Shown here: positions 1 to 8,319 of the stretch, piece after piece
Layout of the letters: each line of letters opens with the position of its first letter
Numbering within the stretch: position 1 is the stretch's first letter
Assembly: GCA_004151065.3 (NCBI GenBank)
Contig: NWUY0300003129.1
Coordinates: 73,030 to 88,908 of the forward strand
Direction: 5' to 3'
DNA from: Larix sibirica
Lineage: Eukaryota > Streptophyta > Pinopsida > Pinales > Pinaceae
DNA: 15,879 nt
Translations under genes and position numbers: made by a program
Notes under the pieces: generated by a model
The model's database searches: none
The model's input: only the letters and a program-made list of their open reading frames with translations
What the model was told of the DNA's origin: nothing

Positions 1-385
1 TAGGTGTTTCCTTCGCCCTGGTGGCCTCATAGCCCAGCTTGGGGGTGGCCTCTCAGCAGAAAGAGTATATGTTGGACAAAGTGCCTATGGTTGGGTGGAA
101 AATTTCTCTTACACAACGAGTTGCTTGGATCTTCATTGTTTAAAATAAGTACTATCTTTGTATTTTATGTGCAATGATTTTATTATGATGCAAGTGATAT
201 TTATGCTTGTAAATGCATGTGTTGTGTGTGTGGATAAATTGATTTCCGTTGTGTTTATCTTATGCATCTGCATGCGCATTTTTAATGGTTATAGATTTGT
301 AATATGGCCATTAGAAAAAAATTATAATCCTATAATTTTTTCATGTCCCCCGTTGTTCGTCGGAATGATGGATGGAGATGTTACA
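1..385 (+). repeat. 3' portion of a 5' LTR (Ty3/gypsy-type), left edge outside the window
   Basis: This is non-coding DNA that ends a few bases before a primer-binding site at 389, the position expected of the end of a 5' LTR. The likely last bases are the TTACA at 381-385, followed by a short AAG spacer. The stretch is T-rich, as R/U5 regions often are, and holds an 11-bp perfect hairpin at 316-341. No start of the LTR and no TATA box is visible, so its length is unknown. A 112-codon open frame at 158-496 runs across the LTR end and primer site and is not a credible gene. The call rests on the adjoining primer site; no matching 3' LTR was found in the window. Confidence 0.5.
316..341. other. 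AT-rich hairpin within the 5' LTR
   Basis: AAAAAATTATA (316-326) and TATAATTTTTT (331-341) are perfect inverted repeats around a 4-base loop, ATCC. It lies about 45 bases before the LTR end. It may be a poly(A) or termination structure of the LTR, but AT-rich inverted repeats also arise by chance. Confidence 0.45.
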
Positions 386-388
386 AAG

Positions 389-409
389 TGGTATCAAAGC
401 TCTAGGTTG
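389..409 (+). other. Primer-binding site complementary to initiator tRNA-Met
   Basis: The run TGGTATCAAAGC at 389-400, followed by TCTAGGTT, closely matches the TGGTATCAGAGC-type primer-binding site of plant LTR retrotransposons, which pairs with the 3' end of initiator tRNA-Met. The differences (A for G at the ninth base, then drift) fit an old copy. It fixes the orientation of the left element as + and places the LTR end just upstream. Confidence 0.7.
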
Positions 410-671
410 CAACACCGGAGTTGTATTTGCCAGAATCCACACTTCAAGCATGAATCTGAGTTTGTAGATGAAGTGTTTGACATAATTTCCCTATGAAAAC
501 CCTTGGTTTTAATTGTTAGAAGGTATTCTAACCAAGCCATAGGTTAGATATGTGGTCTACCAGCAGGAAAGGTAGACTGGTTGAGGGAAATTCAAAATTC
601 ATAGATTTAATAGTGTAAAGGTTATATAATGTTACGCGACAGATAAAACCCAAAATTGGGGGTAGATGGCC

Positions 672-714
672 AAATTTAATTTGGTAATAATCCCCTTGAT
701 ACCAAATTAAAATT
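672..714. other. Imperfect hairpin, 15-bp arms
   Basis: AAATTTAATTTGGTA (672-686) and TACCAAATTAAAATT (700-714) are inverted repeats with one mismatch around a 13-base loop that contains CCCC. It lies in the element leader. It could fold in the RNA or be a relic of a small insertion. Confidence 0.5.
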
Positions 715-1013
715 CCCCGTATTCATGGAAAATAAAAAATTTAGGAAAATTTGAAGAGGGCCCCACCCGTGTCACGTGGATGGGGATTATGTGGAGGTTC
801 CATGTGGATGTGGGAAGATGATGTGGAATAGCCACGTGAATGCAGTTCACAAGTGGTAGCACTAGAGGGGTCATACACCTAGGTGGAATGATCAAAGTGC
901 TTTGTTGGCGCTCAGTCGAAAGGAAAGGGGATTTGTGGATCCGACAAAATTTGCGGTGGGATCGATCATATCTCCAGTGAATCTAGTTTTGAGTTAGAGA
1001 AAACCCCCCATCA

Positions 1014-1311
1014 TGAATGGTTGAGATTAACCCATGCATGTTCCATCTCCATATACTGACCATTCACACTGAAAGAGTTGACCACATTTTATTTGAGGGA
1101 GTGGTTGCATGAATGGCTCAGATTGCATCGTGCATGTTGCAACTTTTAATCCTGATCGTTCGTGCTATGAAAGGTGAATGTAATTTATCCTAGGATACCT
1201 GAGCGTGAATGATTGAGATCTAATCTAGTCCTGTGAGGAAAACAGATCATGACCATTCGCATGGAGGATTTTTCACACGTGTGAAGGTGCCTGCGATCGA
1301 TGGTTATGATT
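1014..1311. repeat. Diverged 96-bp tandem repeat with alternating inverted cores
   Basis: A core like TGAATGGTTGAGATT starts at 1014, 1110, 1206 and (weaker) 1297, with spacings of 96, 96 and 91. Between them, a core of the opposite sense like GACCATTCRC starts at 1058, 1154 and 1251, with spacings of 96 and 97. The block is therefore about three copies of a 96-bp unit, each holding a direct and an inverted copy of one core. The sequence between the cores has drifted. It lies in the leader upstream of gag. Confidence 0.65.
1272..1285. promoter_or_regulatory. 14-bp palindrome containing a G-box (CACGTG)
   Basis: TTCACACGTGTGAA is a perfect palindrome centred on CACGTG, the plant G-box bound by bZIP and bHLH factors. 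Two more CACGTG boxes lie at 773-778 and 833-838, giving three in about 500 bases of otherwise CpG-poor DNA. Regulatory use is inferred only. Confidence 0.35.
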
Positions 1312-2230
1312 CACAGTGCACCCACAACTTGCACACTAGATAACGGTGGGTAGGAAAATGGAACTAATATTATAGACCGCACTAATGGAACTAATCATAA
1401 TATTTTTTTTTAAATGAGGTCATTTACCTCGACCCACCCTGTAATGGCGCTGGGAGGCCGCAAGGGGGAAATCCTTTGTGACCCCCATTGTCCTCCCCCA
1501 ATACATCTAAGAATTCAGTAAATTTCTTGGTGGTGATACCATAGATAATGAGAGTGGAAAATTGTTGCATTATGCTATCAATTTAGGCATAAGTGTGTTA
1601 CAGGTACTACAAAAAAATTAATTCTAAGTTTGGGAGAAAGTGGAAAAAGACAAGAGTAGAAATTCCATAATCTCATAAAAAATGACTAGAGCATTTGATT
1701 AGAGAAATGAAAATTGTTGAGTAATCTTGGTCATATGTATTATTAGGGCCAATAGAGAAGTTGTTATGGTTCTCCATATATTATTTTCTACATGTGCCTG
1801 AAGTTGTTCTATGGATTTAAATGGACCTACATGAAAAGTGCATAATTAGGCAAATTTGACCATTTTGAAGGATTGTATTTCTTTGGTTAGGAATCAAAAT
1901 TATGCATACTTATAGTCATTAGAAAGCTTATTCATGGGGGAAGAATTGTGTAGAGTCAAATTTATGAGGGGTGACTCATATGTTTCTATAATTTAATCAA
2001 AAAATTGCATGTAGACATATTTGAAAAAAATTGTCGACATGGTTAGTTCCATGGATGCATGAGAAATACAATTTTATAATTTTCTCAGAAATGTAATGAA
2101 GTTAATAAATGTGTTTATATGAACACTTTTGCAAATTCAAGTATCTTATCATGGACAACTAAAGGTGAGCATTCAGTGATAGTGCAATTTGGAAATCCTT
2201 GGTCTTATTTGGGCCAAGAAGATCATCATC

Positions 2231-2737
2231 ATGGATGAAGCACATGATCCTTATGCACCTGAGAAAGATGCCATGGGAGAAAATATATGTCTAGAGAATG
2301 CAGAGACAAAATCCAATGGTTGAAGAAATCAAGTAACTCCCCCAGACATTGCAGAAACCATGAGGAGCCTAAGGGTGGAACTACAAAGTTGCAGAGCAAA
2401 TAATGAGAGGTTTCTTAGAGCCAAGGAAGAATAGAACCAATTGAATGCAACCATGCTCCAAAGATTAACAAACATTCAAAGGAAGATTCACCCCGTAGAA
2501 CACTTAGGAAATGAGGCAAGGATCCGGAGTAGCTCAAGGAGACATTCTCACAATAGGTCCCATAGCTCAAGAAGGGTATCTAGAGAGAGGACATACACTC
2601 CAAATTTCTCTTATAGTGAGTCAACTGCCTCTAAATATTCCACCCGAAGACTCAAGATTTCCATTGAAAAGGAATAAGAGGAAGAGACCTATCAAGAACA
2701 ACTCGCATGGGGAATTTTGGAAGGCCAAACCTCCTAC
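2231..2737 (+). pseudogene. Gag-like protein of an LTR retrotransposon, N-terminal part, broken
   Basis: An ATG at 2231 opens a frame that runs to about 2670. It is interrupted by TGA at 2321, TAG at 2432 and TAA at 2675, after which the reading shifts to the third frame and continues to the unknown bases at 2738. The reading has an acidic N-terminus, a helical Glu/Gln-rich stretch (around residues 45-80) and an Arg/Ser-rich basic stretch (around 95-115). It ends with a Lys/Arg-rich run followed by FWKAKPP. In plant Ty3/gypsy gag proteins a basic or charged linker followed by a K-PP-F-type motif leads into the conserved capsid domain. That domain would start just where the assembly gap falls, so it is missing. 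The position about 1.8 kb after a primer site supports gag. The family is my recognition from memory and unverified. Confidence 0.5.
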
Positions 2738-2739
2738 NN
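2738..2739. other. Assembly gap (2 unknown bases)
   Basis: Two N bases mark a break. Coding gag-like sequence runs into it and unrelated non-coding DNA follows, so the true gap may be larger or the join may be wrong. Confidence 0.9.
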
Positions 2740-2852
2740 CATAACTAAAGATCAATATTAAGTAAAGGCTAATCTATTAAAGAAGGTAAAAAATTATTAT
2801 AATTGGGCTAATACGCATTCACCCCCCTCTCAGTATTAAATCGATTCCAACA
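2740..2852 (-). repeat. End of a Copia-type LTR, truncated at the gap
   Basis: Read on the - strand from 2852, the sequence starts TGTTGGAATCG and soon reaches a GAGAGGGGGGTGAAT stretch flanked by AATAC and GTATT. This TGTTGG start with a G-rich run inside a short inverted repeat resembles the 5' end of some plant Copia LTRs (SIRE/Maximus-like). The element would lie on the - strand with its LTR running left into the gap. No Copia coding is seen in the window. The identification is from memory and tentative. Confidence 0.35.
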
Positions 2853-3398
2853 ATATCAATCCCTATCACACATGGGAGAAAGCATAAGTAAGTCCTTTCC
2901 AATTATGGAAGCAATAAAGTAGAATAGAAGTAGAAGTTAGTATAGAGAATAAACCTGTTCGAGTAGATTTAGAAAAAAATCCAAGGTAATTATTATGTTT
3001 TTAATGCAAGTACAATCCGTTAGATTTCTTTGTAGTTAAAGTTCAATATTCTCAATTTAGTATATTTATGACAATAAAAGAGGGAGAAAGTGTCAGCACA
3101 TAAAGCAAGGCACCATAAAAGGAAACAACTTCAATGAAAGGAAAACTTGTGATGTCATTAAGAGTTTATGGCCCTAAGGAAGGGATGGTAAGTTAATGAC
3201 GGTAGAATGCAGTAAAGGAAGATAGGTAGATCATAGTTGGTTGCATGGTTGACTAATTAAGATGAGGCATAGGGGCAGTAAATGCATTTGGGAAGTATTC
3301 TTACAGTTGTCAATTCAAATATATAAGAATACCAAGCTATCACAAGTGACCGATCAATTATCCAGTAGTTTGAGGAAAGTGTTTAGTGATTCCACAGT
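2853..3398 (+). other. Non-coding DNA with a possible polypurine tract, LTR start and TATA box
   Basis: No gene is supported here. A purine run (TAAAAGAGGGAGAAAG, 3075-3090) is followed directly by TGTCAGCAC at 3091, the arrangement expected of a polypurine tract and the start of a 3' LTR on the + strand. A TATA-like ATATATAAG follows at 3319-3327. If this is an LTR, its end lies somewhere before the decayed frame that begins near 3399, but I cannot place it. The element it belongs to is unknown. Confidence 0.3.
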
Positions 3399-6076
3399 TT
3401 GGAGAATAGTTTAAGGAGGTTCGGAACACACAATTACAGTTTATTAGAATCTATGTCCATGCCTCCCTCTAAGGTATCTATTAAGGGGACTCTACTGGGA
3501 AAGGTCCCATTCATAAAGTACTCAATATTCAACATCCTAGATGAGGCACGATTTTCAGAGTTGACGTTCGATAGATATGCCCAAATAGTGTTGGACATAA
3601 TGGGGTGGAAAACGTCATCCCACAAGTGTGGGTGTGTACACTACATAAACCCAACATTTTGACCTTATTTGATGTCCCCCATTTTAGATGAATCCATTCA
3701 ATCAAATCTTGCACCCAATTCCTACTCATTTGTCTTCATTGATGGTATCTATGGTTAGATCAGCCATACACAATCAATGACAATTCCATTCAACAAGTGT
3801 CCGAGTTTCCGCACAAGGGAGAATATACAACATAGGTGATTGGGAATTCCACAGCATATGAAGTATATCAAAAGTTAAACACCCATTAGGGGTTGTGTAG
3901 AGCTGTTATTTATGCAATTGAAAAACATCGAGTCTGATTCACAACTCAAATATTTACGTGCAAGCTCATGTGCAAATGCAGAAAGGATGAGTTCTCAACA
4001 TGAGTTATCTTGGAAGCATAACAATGTGCAACCCACACCAAGATGGCATGGGTGAAATACCTAAAGAATGTATTCATGTACGAATTCCTAGATGTATAGG
4101 ACAAGGGAACAAAGATCCATTATAGTTTGGTCCTTCTATTGATTGCTATGATCATTCAGAATGCCCCACTAGGGTATGCTTATGACCTGGCCACACCAGA
4201 GACGTTTCCAACACCAAATTTCTGCATACTCCAACACCAGGCCCATCACCTGAACCAAGTAGTGGTCATAGCTTCCTTCCAGTGATGGTACACAAACTTG
4301 CTTACAACTACAACACCATCTTTCAAGATTCCATGATCGATTGTGGACAGGTATAAAGAGACTGTCATTTTTAAAGTTGATAATCATGATAATGTGATTA
4401 TTACTCCTTTTGCAGAACTATAGTTTGATGTAGATTTACTTCCTATCCGCATAACACAAGAATATGTGAAAGAATAATTGTTAGAGTGGCCCTAGCACCT
4501 ATAGGCCTTCACGAATTCTAAATTGGAAATTTTGGAAGAATCTGAGTTGTGCACAAAGTCAGTGAGTGACTGCACAGTCACCATCCTTGCCATATAGTCG
4601 ACCCAACTATCAGCGAAGCATGGAAGTGAAGTAGAGGTTACTTGGAAAGTAGACGAGCACACAAATAGATATAATAACTCATCATTTCCTATCCTACATC
4701 TAGATCCAAAGATAGGGGAAGAGGAAGAGGAACAAAATCCTCTATCAACCATTCCAAGTCGTTGCCCAGTGTTAATATGAAGGATAAATTTTTATAATGT
4801 CTTCCAAGATACCCATCTAGAACCCGACCCAAAAAATGAACAAGAAGAATAAAGGGATACGATAAACATGGAAAAACACACCAAAACAACTAGGCATCCC
4901 AAGAAATTCCTACTCCAATCCCCAACATATTGGAATAGTTATAGTCAAACTTGGAGGTCACCCAAATCCTCTAGAAGGATAGAAAAGAGAAATTGAATGA
5001 GCTCTATATGTTCTTTCATAAGACCCACCAATTCCAACTAATAAAACAATCGATGGTGTAGGAACTAGTTGCACTCAAGAACTGATAAAGTAGGCTTCAT
5101 AGCTATTTTATTGCAGGACACTCAGAATCAACCCACTAGAAATTATGACAGTTTATCCTCCAGGAAGTTGGAAGACACAACCTCTTCCTTACAATGAATT
5201 GAACTTGGCGTTGGTACCCACCAAGGATCTCCAACATTATGTAGCACATATATTCAAAGAACTAGGGGATCACCATACGATGATGAGCCACTCATATGTA
5301 GGACTACAACAAAAACACATAGAGGTAGTAGCAATGTGCTCCTCATTAGAGTCGGACATTGAAGCAACATACCCAACTATCCCAACCATTGAATCCTCTA
5401 CTAATAGTATGCTACCTTATGAGCAAAAATTTGAAAGGATCATAGAAATTAATAGTTTCCCAATTGCAGCAAGAGAAAGAGGAGCTCCTAGATCAACGAA
5501 AATTGGACCCTACACTAGAATAGATAAAGTTGAATCGAAATATTGAAGAAGCTGTGCAGGTCCTGTAGAAAGCATAGGAGGGGGTTGCGACCCTAATGGA
5601 AGTCGTGGAATCCAGTTTCAACATTTGGAACCACCTATAGGATATGTAATAATGCAATAGGTTGACCAGCATATCAAGGAATGCGAAACTCAAGTTATCC
5701 AAAAGAAACATAGTTTGGCACAACTTCCCCCCTCAACATACAAAAGGAAACGATAGAATTATATGGCCTCACTAAATATATGACTACCAATAAGTCTAAG
5801 AAACAATTTTTTGCGTCCATCGTCATAGAATCCTAGAAAGAAGCACATAAGCATTACAACAGTTTAACCGAGCTTCAAAAAAAAGCTACAAAAGTTATCA
5901 CCCTAGTTGAATAAGTGAAACCAGAGATGGGAAAGAACTACAAAGAAGATGTGGAGAAGTACAAAATATAGCTCAGAAACATTGAAAAATATTTTGAGGC
6001 AATTAAAACAAAATTCCAAAATTTTGGAAATCACATGCGCACACAGCTGCCTTCAGTTGCAACATTGGATCCTTGA
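3399..6076 (+). pseudogene. Long decayed coding region, unrecognised family
   Basis: The region reads as protein for about 890 codons after allowing for stops and shifts. Frame 3 carries 3399 to about 4046 (first ATG 3453), frame 2 about 4043-4790 and frame 3 5145-5543. Frames 1, 3 and 2 then follow in turn to a TGA at 6074-6076. The N-terminal part has FDRYAQIVLDIMGWKTSS. The middle has a hydrophobic MAWVKYLKNVF segment followed by YSLVLLLIAMIIQ, and an acidic run near 4720. The last 110 codons are Lys/Glu-rich and look like coiled coil. I do not recognise the family: no reverse transcriptase, integrase, protease or zinc knuckle is visible. Several internal stops are TAG or TAA where CAG or CAA is plausible. 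LTR-like DNA begins just downstream at 6108, so it may be an extra frame ahead of a 3' LTR. It could also be a gag of a divergent lineage. Confidence 0.45.
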
Positions 6077-6107
6077 GCTCCTTGGATCAGGACAGGCCAA
6101 ATCATAG

Positions 6108-6690
6108 TGTTGGGGGCCTATTGCAACCCAAAATTTGGACAAGTAATCACATGCCAAAGAGTCTAGTTTGTAGGGTCGAGTTCCTTAAGGAGGAAACATG
6201 TGGAAATTCATCATCGCACATCAGTAGGAGTCTCCACATGGAATTTTGCAGGCCACTAAAGTCCCATGCAGGATAACGGCATGCAATGGGAATACTGGCC
6301 TATTTAAATAGGATTTTTGTAATGGACAAGGGTTGTTGAAAAATTAGAAAAATATAGAGAATGTAAGTTGCTGATAAGGTGATGGGATTTTGGACTTTCA
6401 TTCAAGGGATGTGCAATGTATCTCTGCCTACTTTGATGATAATATAAAGTTGGTATATCCTTTGTGGACATGTACATCTATGCTTTTTATTATTTATGTT
6501 CATGCATTTTAATGAATGAATAAGCAAATGGAAAGAATCCCCATCCATCCTTGTGAATCCTATGTGATTGTCCCTGTAATTCCTATACATGTCTCAAGTG
6601 AGACCTTATTCTATCTATTATGTAGCATATGTTTCCACACATGCCAATGCCAAAAGGCACCTACTAAGGGGTTTTGTAACCTCAGTAGAG
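6108..6690 (+). repeat. Possible LTR, + strand
   Basis: The sequence TGTTGGGGGCC at 6108 has the form of an LTR start, and CCTATTTAAATAGG, a 14-bp palindrome that could serve as a TATA box, lies about 190 bases further on near 6300. Downstream DNA is AT-rich and non-coding, as an R/U5 region would be. The purine tract expected just before 6108 is weak, no clear end was found, and it does not match the LTR portion at 1-385. The short frames here (6073-6276, 6402-6590, 6516-6707) are not credible genes. Confidence 0.3.
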
Positions 6691-7250
6691 TTTCAAGATG
6701 GAAATGAAAAACAATGAAAATATAATAGTTACTAAACAAGGAAGAATGCATCTGCAATTAAACAAAACTAAACGAACAACTTTCACATTTTTCATTCAAG
6801 CAAGACACATGTAAAGATAGCATATAAAGAATAAATAATGCTTCTTTTGTATTGATATAAAATTATATAAGAGTCACCCCAACAATACGAGTGGAAGGGG
6901 CCCATGCAGCTATCTAAGAGAGGGTCCATTGATTCTCCTGATGCTCTTGCAAGCCTTTGGCCATGCGTCACAAGGTGGATCTCCAATGGGTGAGAAAGAA
7001 ATGTAAAGAGGCTAGCTTCAAACTCTGAGTGAATCTGGTATAATAACATCTTGAGAAAATGGGTTGAGAATTGTATGTAATGAGGGACCTTGAGGTTTCT
7101 TTTATAAGTGCAGTAGTGGCCATGGTGAGAGCTTATGGTTAGGTTTTTAGGACCAAGATTTGTCATCTGACTAGGCCCACGTAGAGACTCATGTCAATAT
7201 TTCTTCCATTTTGTCATACGTTAAGTAGACAAAGGAAACAATCAAGATTA
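6691..7250 (-). other. LTR-like or promoter-like non-coding DNA on the - strand
   Basis: On the - strand a TATAAAA box (7106-7100, in CTTATAAAAGAAACC) is followed by about 300 bases of pyrimidine-rich leader-like sequence that ends in AT-rich DNA with ATATAATTTTATATC-type runs. This is the layout of a promoter plus R/U5 of an LTR. A 124-codon frame (7166-6792) spans it, but its composition is that of translated LTR, with no recognisable domain. Neither LTR boundary is clear. Confidence 0.25.
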
Positions 7251-7254
7251 GAGA

Positions 7255-7355
7255 TTGGGTCGCATCTTTTTTGAGGTTTTGTGTGACTTGGGTCGCGCTT
7301 ATAAAATGGATATGAGTGATTAGGGTCACTCTTATCAAATGGATATAAGTGAACT
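7255..7355 (+). repeat. Short repeats of a GTGACTTGGGTCGC / CTTATAAAATGGATA motif
   Basis: GTGTGACTTGGGTCGC at 7281-7296 is preceded by a partial copy (TTGGGTCGCATCTT, 7255-7268). It is followed by two 33-bp-spaced copies of a unit like CTTATAAAATGGATATGAGTGA (starting 7298 and 7331). Closely similar motifs in the same orientation occur at 10434-10560, so the two places probably share an ancestor. Confidence 0.45.
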
Positions 7356-7512
7356 TATTTTAGAATGTCTCTTTCATGTATGAATTTCATTTTTAATACT
7401 TTTTATTTCTTTCTCAAGGTCCAATAAGTGTAAATGAGGTGGAATGATGGCATGCAAAGATGATGGGGTTGATGACATGTCAAGTGAGCAAATTTTGGTT
7501 GTTAATATATTT

Positions 7513-7911
7513 CCTCCTGATGTGTTAGGTTAGGAGCTCATCATACGGTTGACATACATCATAGGATTCTCTTGTGGTTTAGGAGATGAGTGTGACAATG
7601 GAACATAGAATGGAGATCGCTTCGAGGATAACTCACCTTCTGATGGGGATACAAGGCCCCTTACCTGCAGATATAATGGTGCATATAATCTCAAATGTAT
7701 TGGACGAGANTGCCCCCTGATGTGTGAGGTTAGAAGCTCATCGTATGGTTGAGATACATCATAGGTTTCTCTTGTTCTTAGGAGATAAGTGCGACGATGA
7801 TGTAGAGGATGGAGATCGATTCAGAAAGAAATCGACTTCCCTCATGACTACATGGGTCCTTACTTGCATATAAAAGGTGCATATAATATTAAATATATCT
7901 AGACGAGGCAG
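7513..7911. repeat. Two diverged copies of a ~200-bp repeat
   Basis: The segment starting CCTGATGTGTTAGGTTAGGA at about 7516 recurs about 200 bases later as CCTGATGTGTGAGGTTAGAA (about 7716). Both copies carry the same order of landmarks: GAGCTCATC or AAGCTCATC, ACATCATAGG, GGAGATGAG or GGAGATAAG, GGAGATCG, and a final GCATATAA block. The copies differ by many substitutions and small indels, so they are not a recent duplication. An unknown base at 7710 sits at the boundary. Confidence 0.6.
7710..7710. other. Unknown base at a repeat boundary
   Basis: A single N falls between the two ~200-bp repeat copies. The first copy ends GGACGAGA and then N, while the second continues as AGACGAGGCAGGCG, so sequence may be missing here. 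Confidence 0.8.
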
Positions 7912-8319
7912 GCGTTCCCATGCTCATTTCAATGTCTCAAACAAAAAAAATGGAGATATAGACCTAGTGGGGGTCTAATAAATACACGATCAATCACTAT
8001 GTACATCATAAGTGTCCAAAGGGGACTCAAATAGAGGAGTACATAATCATTGTCTAAATATGGCTGATATGAGGAATTGATNTGACTACATGGGTCCTTA
8101 CTTGCATATAAAAGGTGCATATAATATTAAATATATCTAGACGAGGCAGGCGTTCCCATGCTCATTTCAATGTCTCAAACAAAAAAAATGGAGATATAGA
8201 CCTAGTGGGGGTCTAATAAATACACGATCAATCACTATGTACATCATAAGTGTCCAAAGGGGACACAAATAGAGGAGTACATAATCATTGTCTAAATATG
8301 GCTGATATGAGGAATTGAT
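7845..8319 (+). repeat. Near-perfect 238-bp direct duplication around an N
   Basis: Bases 7845-8081 repeat at 8083-8319 with an offset of 238. The only difference I find is T at 8027 against A at 8265. The single N at 8082 is exactly at the junction. A real duplication this young is possible. Two contig ends that overlap but were joined by a one-base gap would give exactly this pattern, and I prefer that reading. Confidence 0.85.

Larger units (their letters stand above)
410..2230 (+). other. Long non-coding leader between primer site and gag
   Basis: About 1.8 kb separates the primer site from the first gag ATG. I see no supported gene on either strand; the 62-codon frame at 707-895 on the - strand is short and unconvincing. 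The leader holds a 15-bp hairpin (672-714), three CACGTG boxes (773, 833, 1276) and a 96-bp tandem repeat block (about 1014-1311). The rest is unremarkable AT-rich DNA. Leaders of this size occur in some plant gypsy lineages, but part of this could also be nested insertions. Confidence 0.45.

Noticed and set aside
158-496. 112-codon + strand frame at the left edge
   Set aside because: It crosses the LTR end and the tRNA-Met primer site and has no recognisable domain.
4169-4889. Overlapping - strand frames of 66-86 codons
   Set aside because: They are shadows of the decayed + strand region 3399-6076, which reads better.
6792-7166. 124-codon - strand frame
   Set aside because: It begins at a TATA-like promoter region and covers pyrimidine-rich, LTR-like DNA. 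The translation has no domain, and its openness is explained by composition.
7845-8319. A genuine recent tandem duplication or CRISPR-like repeat
   Set aside because: There are only two copies with no spacer apart from a single N at the junction; an assembly join explains it better.
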